Positions 5,218 through 5,704 of a DNA stretch of 5,704 bases are shown here, piece after piece. The notes under the pieces are model-generated. The model worked only from the letters and a program-made list of their open reading frames with translations, made no database searches and was not told the DNA's origin. How positions within the stretch are numbered: position 1 is the first letter of the stretch; each line of letters starts with the position of its first letter. The position numbers were made by a program, and so were the translations under genes. Origin of the DNA: Elusimicrobiota bacterium (GTDB lineage: Bacteria; Elusimicrobiota; Elusimicrobia; Elusimicrobiales; UBA9959); the NCBI GenBank assembly GCA_030637365.1, contig DAOWGR010000153.1, forward strand, positions 1 to 5,704, given 5' to 3'.

Positions 5218-5704
5218 TAAAGCGACAGGTATTTGTCAATAAATTCTTCCGCGAGAATTATGTCGTTCGCGTCGTCAACATCCACGCTCGCTGAAATTTT
5301 ATGCGACCAGATTTTTTTATTTCGCAAAACAAGGTTTGCGAGATAATATCTCAAAGCCGGAAATGTTTCCGCCGCCGGCATTTCATCGGCAAGGGTTTTT
5401 GTGACTAAATACAATCCCGATGTGATATATTTTTTTTGCAGGCAGGAATGGCCTATGTTTACGATTCTGCCGGATGGTTCAATATCCGACCAAAGAGGTT
5501 TCTCATCGTGAACTTTGTCCGTTATGCCAAGGACAAGGTTAGCTTGTGTTTCAATCTGTTTGTTTATGAGATTTTTAATTTCTTTCGGTTTGTAAAAAGA
5601 ATCCACCGTGGTGAGAAGGAAATTTTCCGATTTTTTTGCCATTTCTTTTGACAAAAGAGAAAAGCTTTCCCATGATGATTCTGTATCTTTTACAATAAAA
5701 GTCA
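5217..5704 (-). CDS. Nucleotidyltransferase-like protein, C-terminal part (start outside window)
   Basis: The frame is open from the window edge to TAA at 5217, giving about 161 residues and missing the N-terminus with the expected nucleotide-binding loop. A TTG at 5654 could mimic a start, but the frame continues sensibly upstream (VKDTESSWESFSLL), so it is internal. The visible part fits the GT-A-like NTP-transferase (MobA-like) fold: F-L-L-T-T-V-D-S-F, where the Asp (fragment residue 34) sits at the usual metal-binding position; a middle section with DEKPLWSDI and ITSGLYLV; and V-D-V-D-D-A-N-D-I-x2-A-E-E-F near the end, the typical second metal site and C-terminal helix. Such enzymes join NTPs to phosphorylated sugars or polyols. 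It precedes the ligase operon on the same strand, now separated by the inserted element, and may belong to the same pathway. Confidence 0.8.
   Translation of the reverse strand, partial: TFIVKDTESSWESFSLLSKEMAKKSENFLLTTVDSFYKPKEIKNLINKQIETQANLVLGITDKVHDEKPLWSDIEPSGRIVNIGHSCLQKKYITSGLYLVTKTLADEMPAAETFPALRYYLANLVLRNKKIWSHKISASVDVDDANDIILAEEFIDKYLSL

Noticed and set aside
4896..5226. Target-site duplication flanking the element
   Set aside because: Flanks read GGGT on the left and TAAAG on the right; at most one or two bases can be matched by shifting the edge, which is not significant.
5652..5654. TTG as a start codon for the nucleotidyltransferase
   Set aside because: The frame stays open upstream to the window edge with plausible protein sequence, and a start here would omit the N-terminal half of the fold.
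1..5704. CRISPR arrays, tRNA or rRNA genes, riboswitches
   Set aside because: No regularly spaced repeat array, no cloverleaf and no known RNA motif was recognised on either strand.

Overview
The window reads as an AT-leaning bacterial chromosome segment (roughly 40% G+C by eye) in which every gene I can support lies on the minus strand, so transcription runs from high to low coordinates. Good Shine-Dalgarno sequences, ATG starts and tight gene packing point to a bacterium. A UbiE/COQ5-type methyltransferase suggests quinone-based respiration, and a signal-peptide protein shows export. The style recalls uncultured lineages such as Elusimicrobiota or Omnitrophota, but that is an impression and no gene here proves it.

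Layout in transcription order. (1) 5704-5217: the C-terminal part of a nucleotidyltransferase-like protein whose start is outside the window. (2) 5217-4905: a 313-bp element bounded by 32-bp terminal inverted repeats (30/32 identical). It has no transposase and is full of hairpins, so it looks like a MITE or similar non-autonomous insertion. One end abuts the nucleotidyltransferase stop codon and carries a terminator-like hairpin. (3) 4904-4781: a short leader with a possible promoter. (4) 4780-1561: a tight three-gene operon of ATP-grasp ligase, class III aminotransferase and Gfo/Idh/MocA oxidoreductase. The first two overlap in ATGA and the next two are 2 bp apart. (5) 1560-1446: an AT-rich regulatory interval with a palindrome, an 11-bp tandem repeat pair and a promoter. 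(6) 1445-561: a 54-aa conserved-looking small protein followed closely by the UbiE-like methyltransferase. (7) 560-395: a second intergenic region with small palindromes and a promoter. (8) 394-1: the N-terminal 131 residues of a secreted protein that runs off the window.

The most interesting unit is the ATP-grasp/aminotransferase/oxidoreductase operon with the nucleotidyltransferase just upstream. Oxidation, transamination, ATP-dependent ligation and nucleotide activation together are the logic of a small biosynthetic pathway, for example an amino-sugar, amino-polyol or amino-acid-decorated headgroup for an envelope glycan or lipid. The substrate cannot be read from the sequence. The methyltransferase gene pair and the secreted protein look like separate transcription units.
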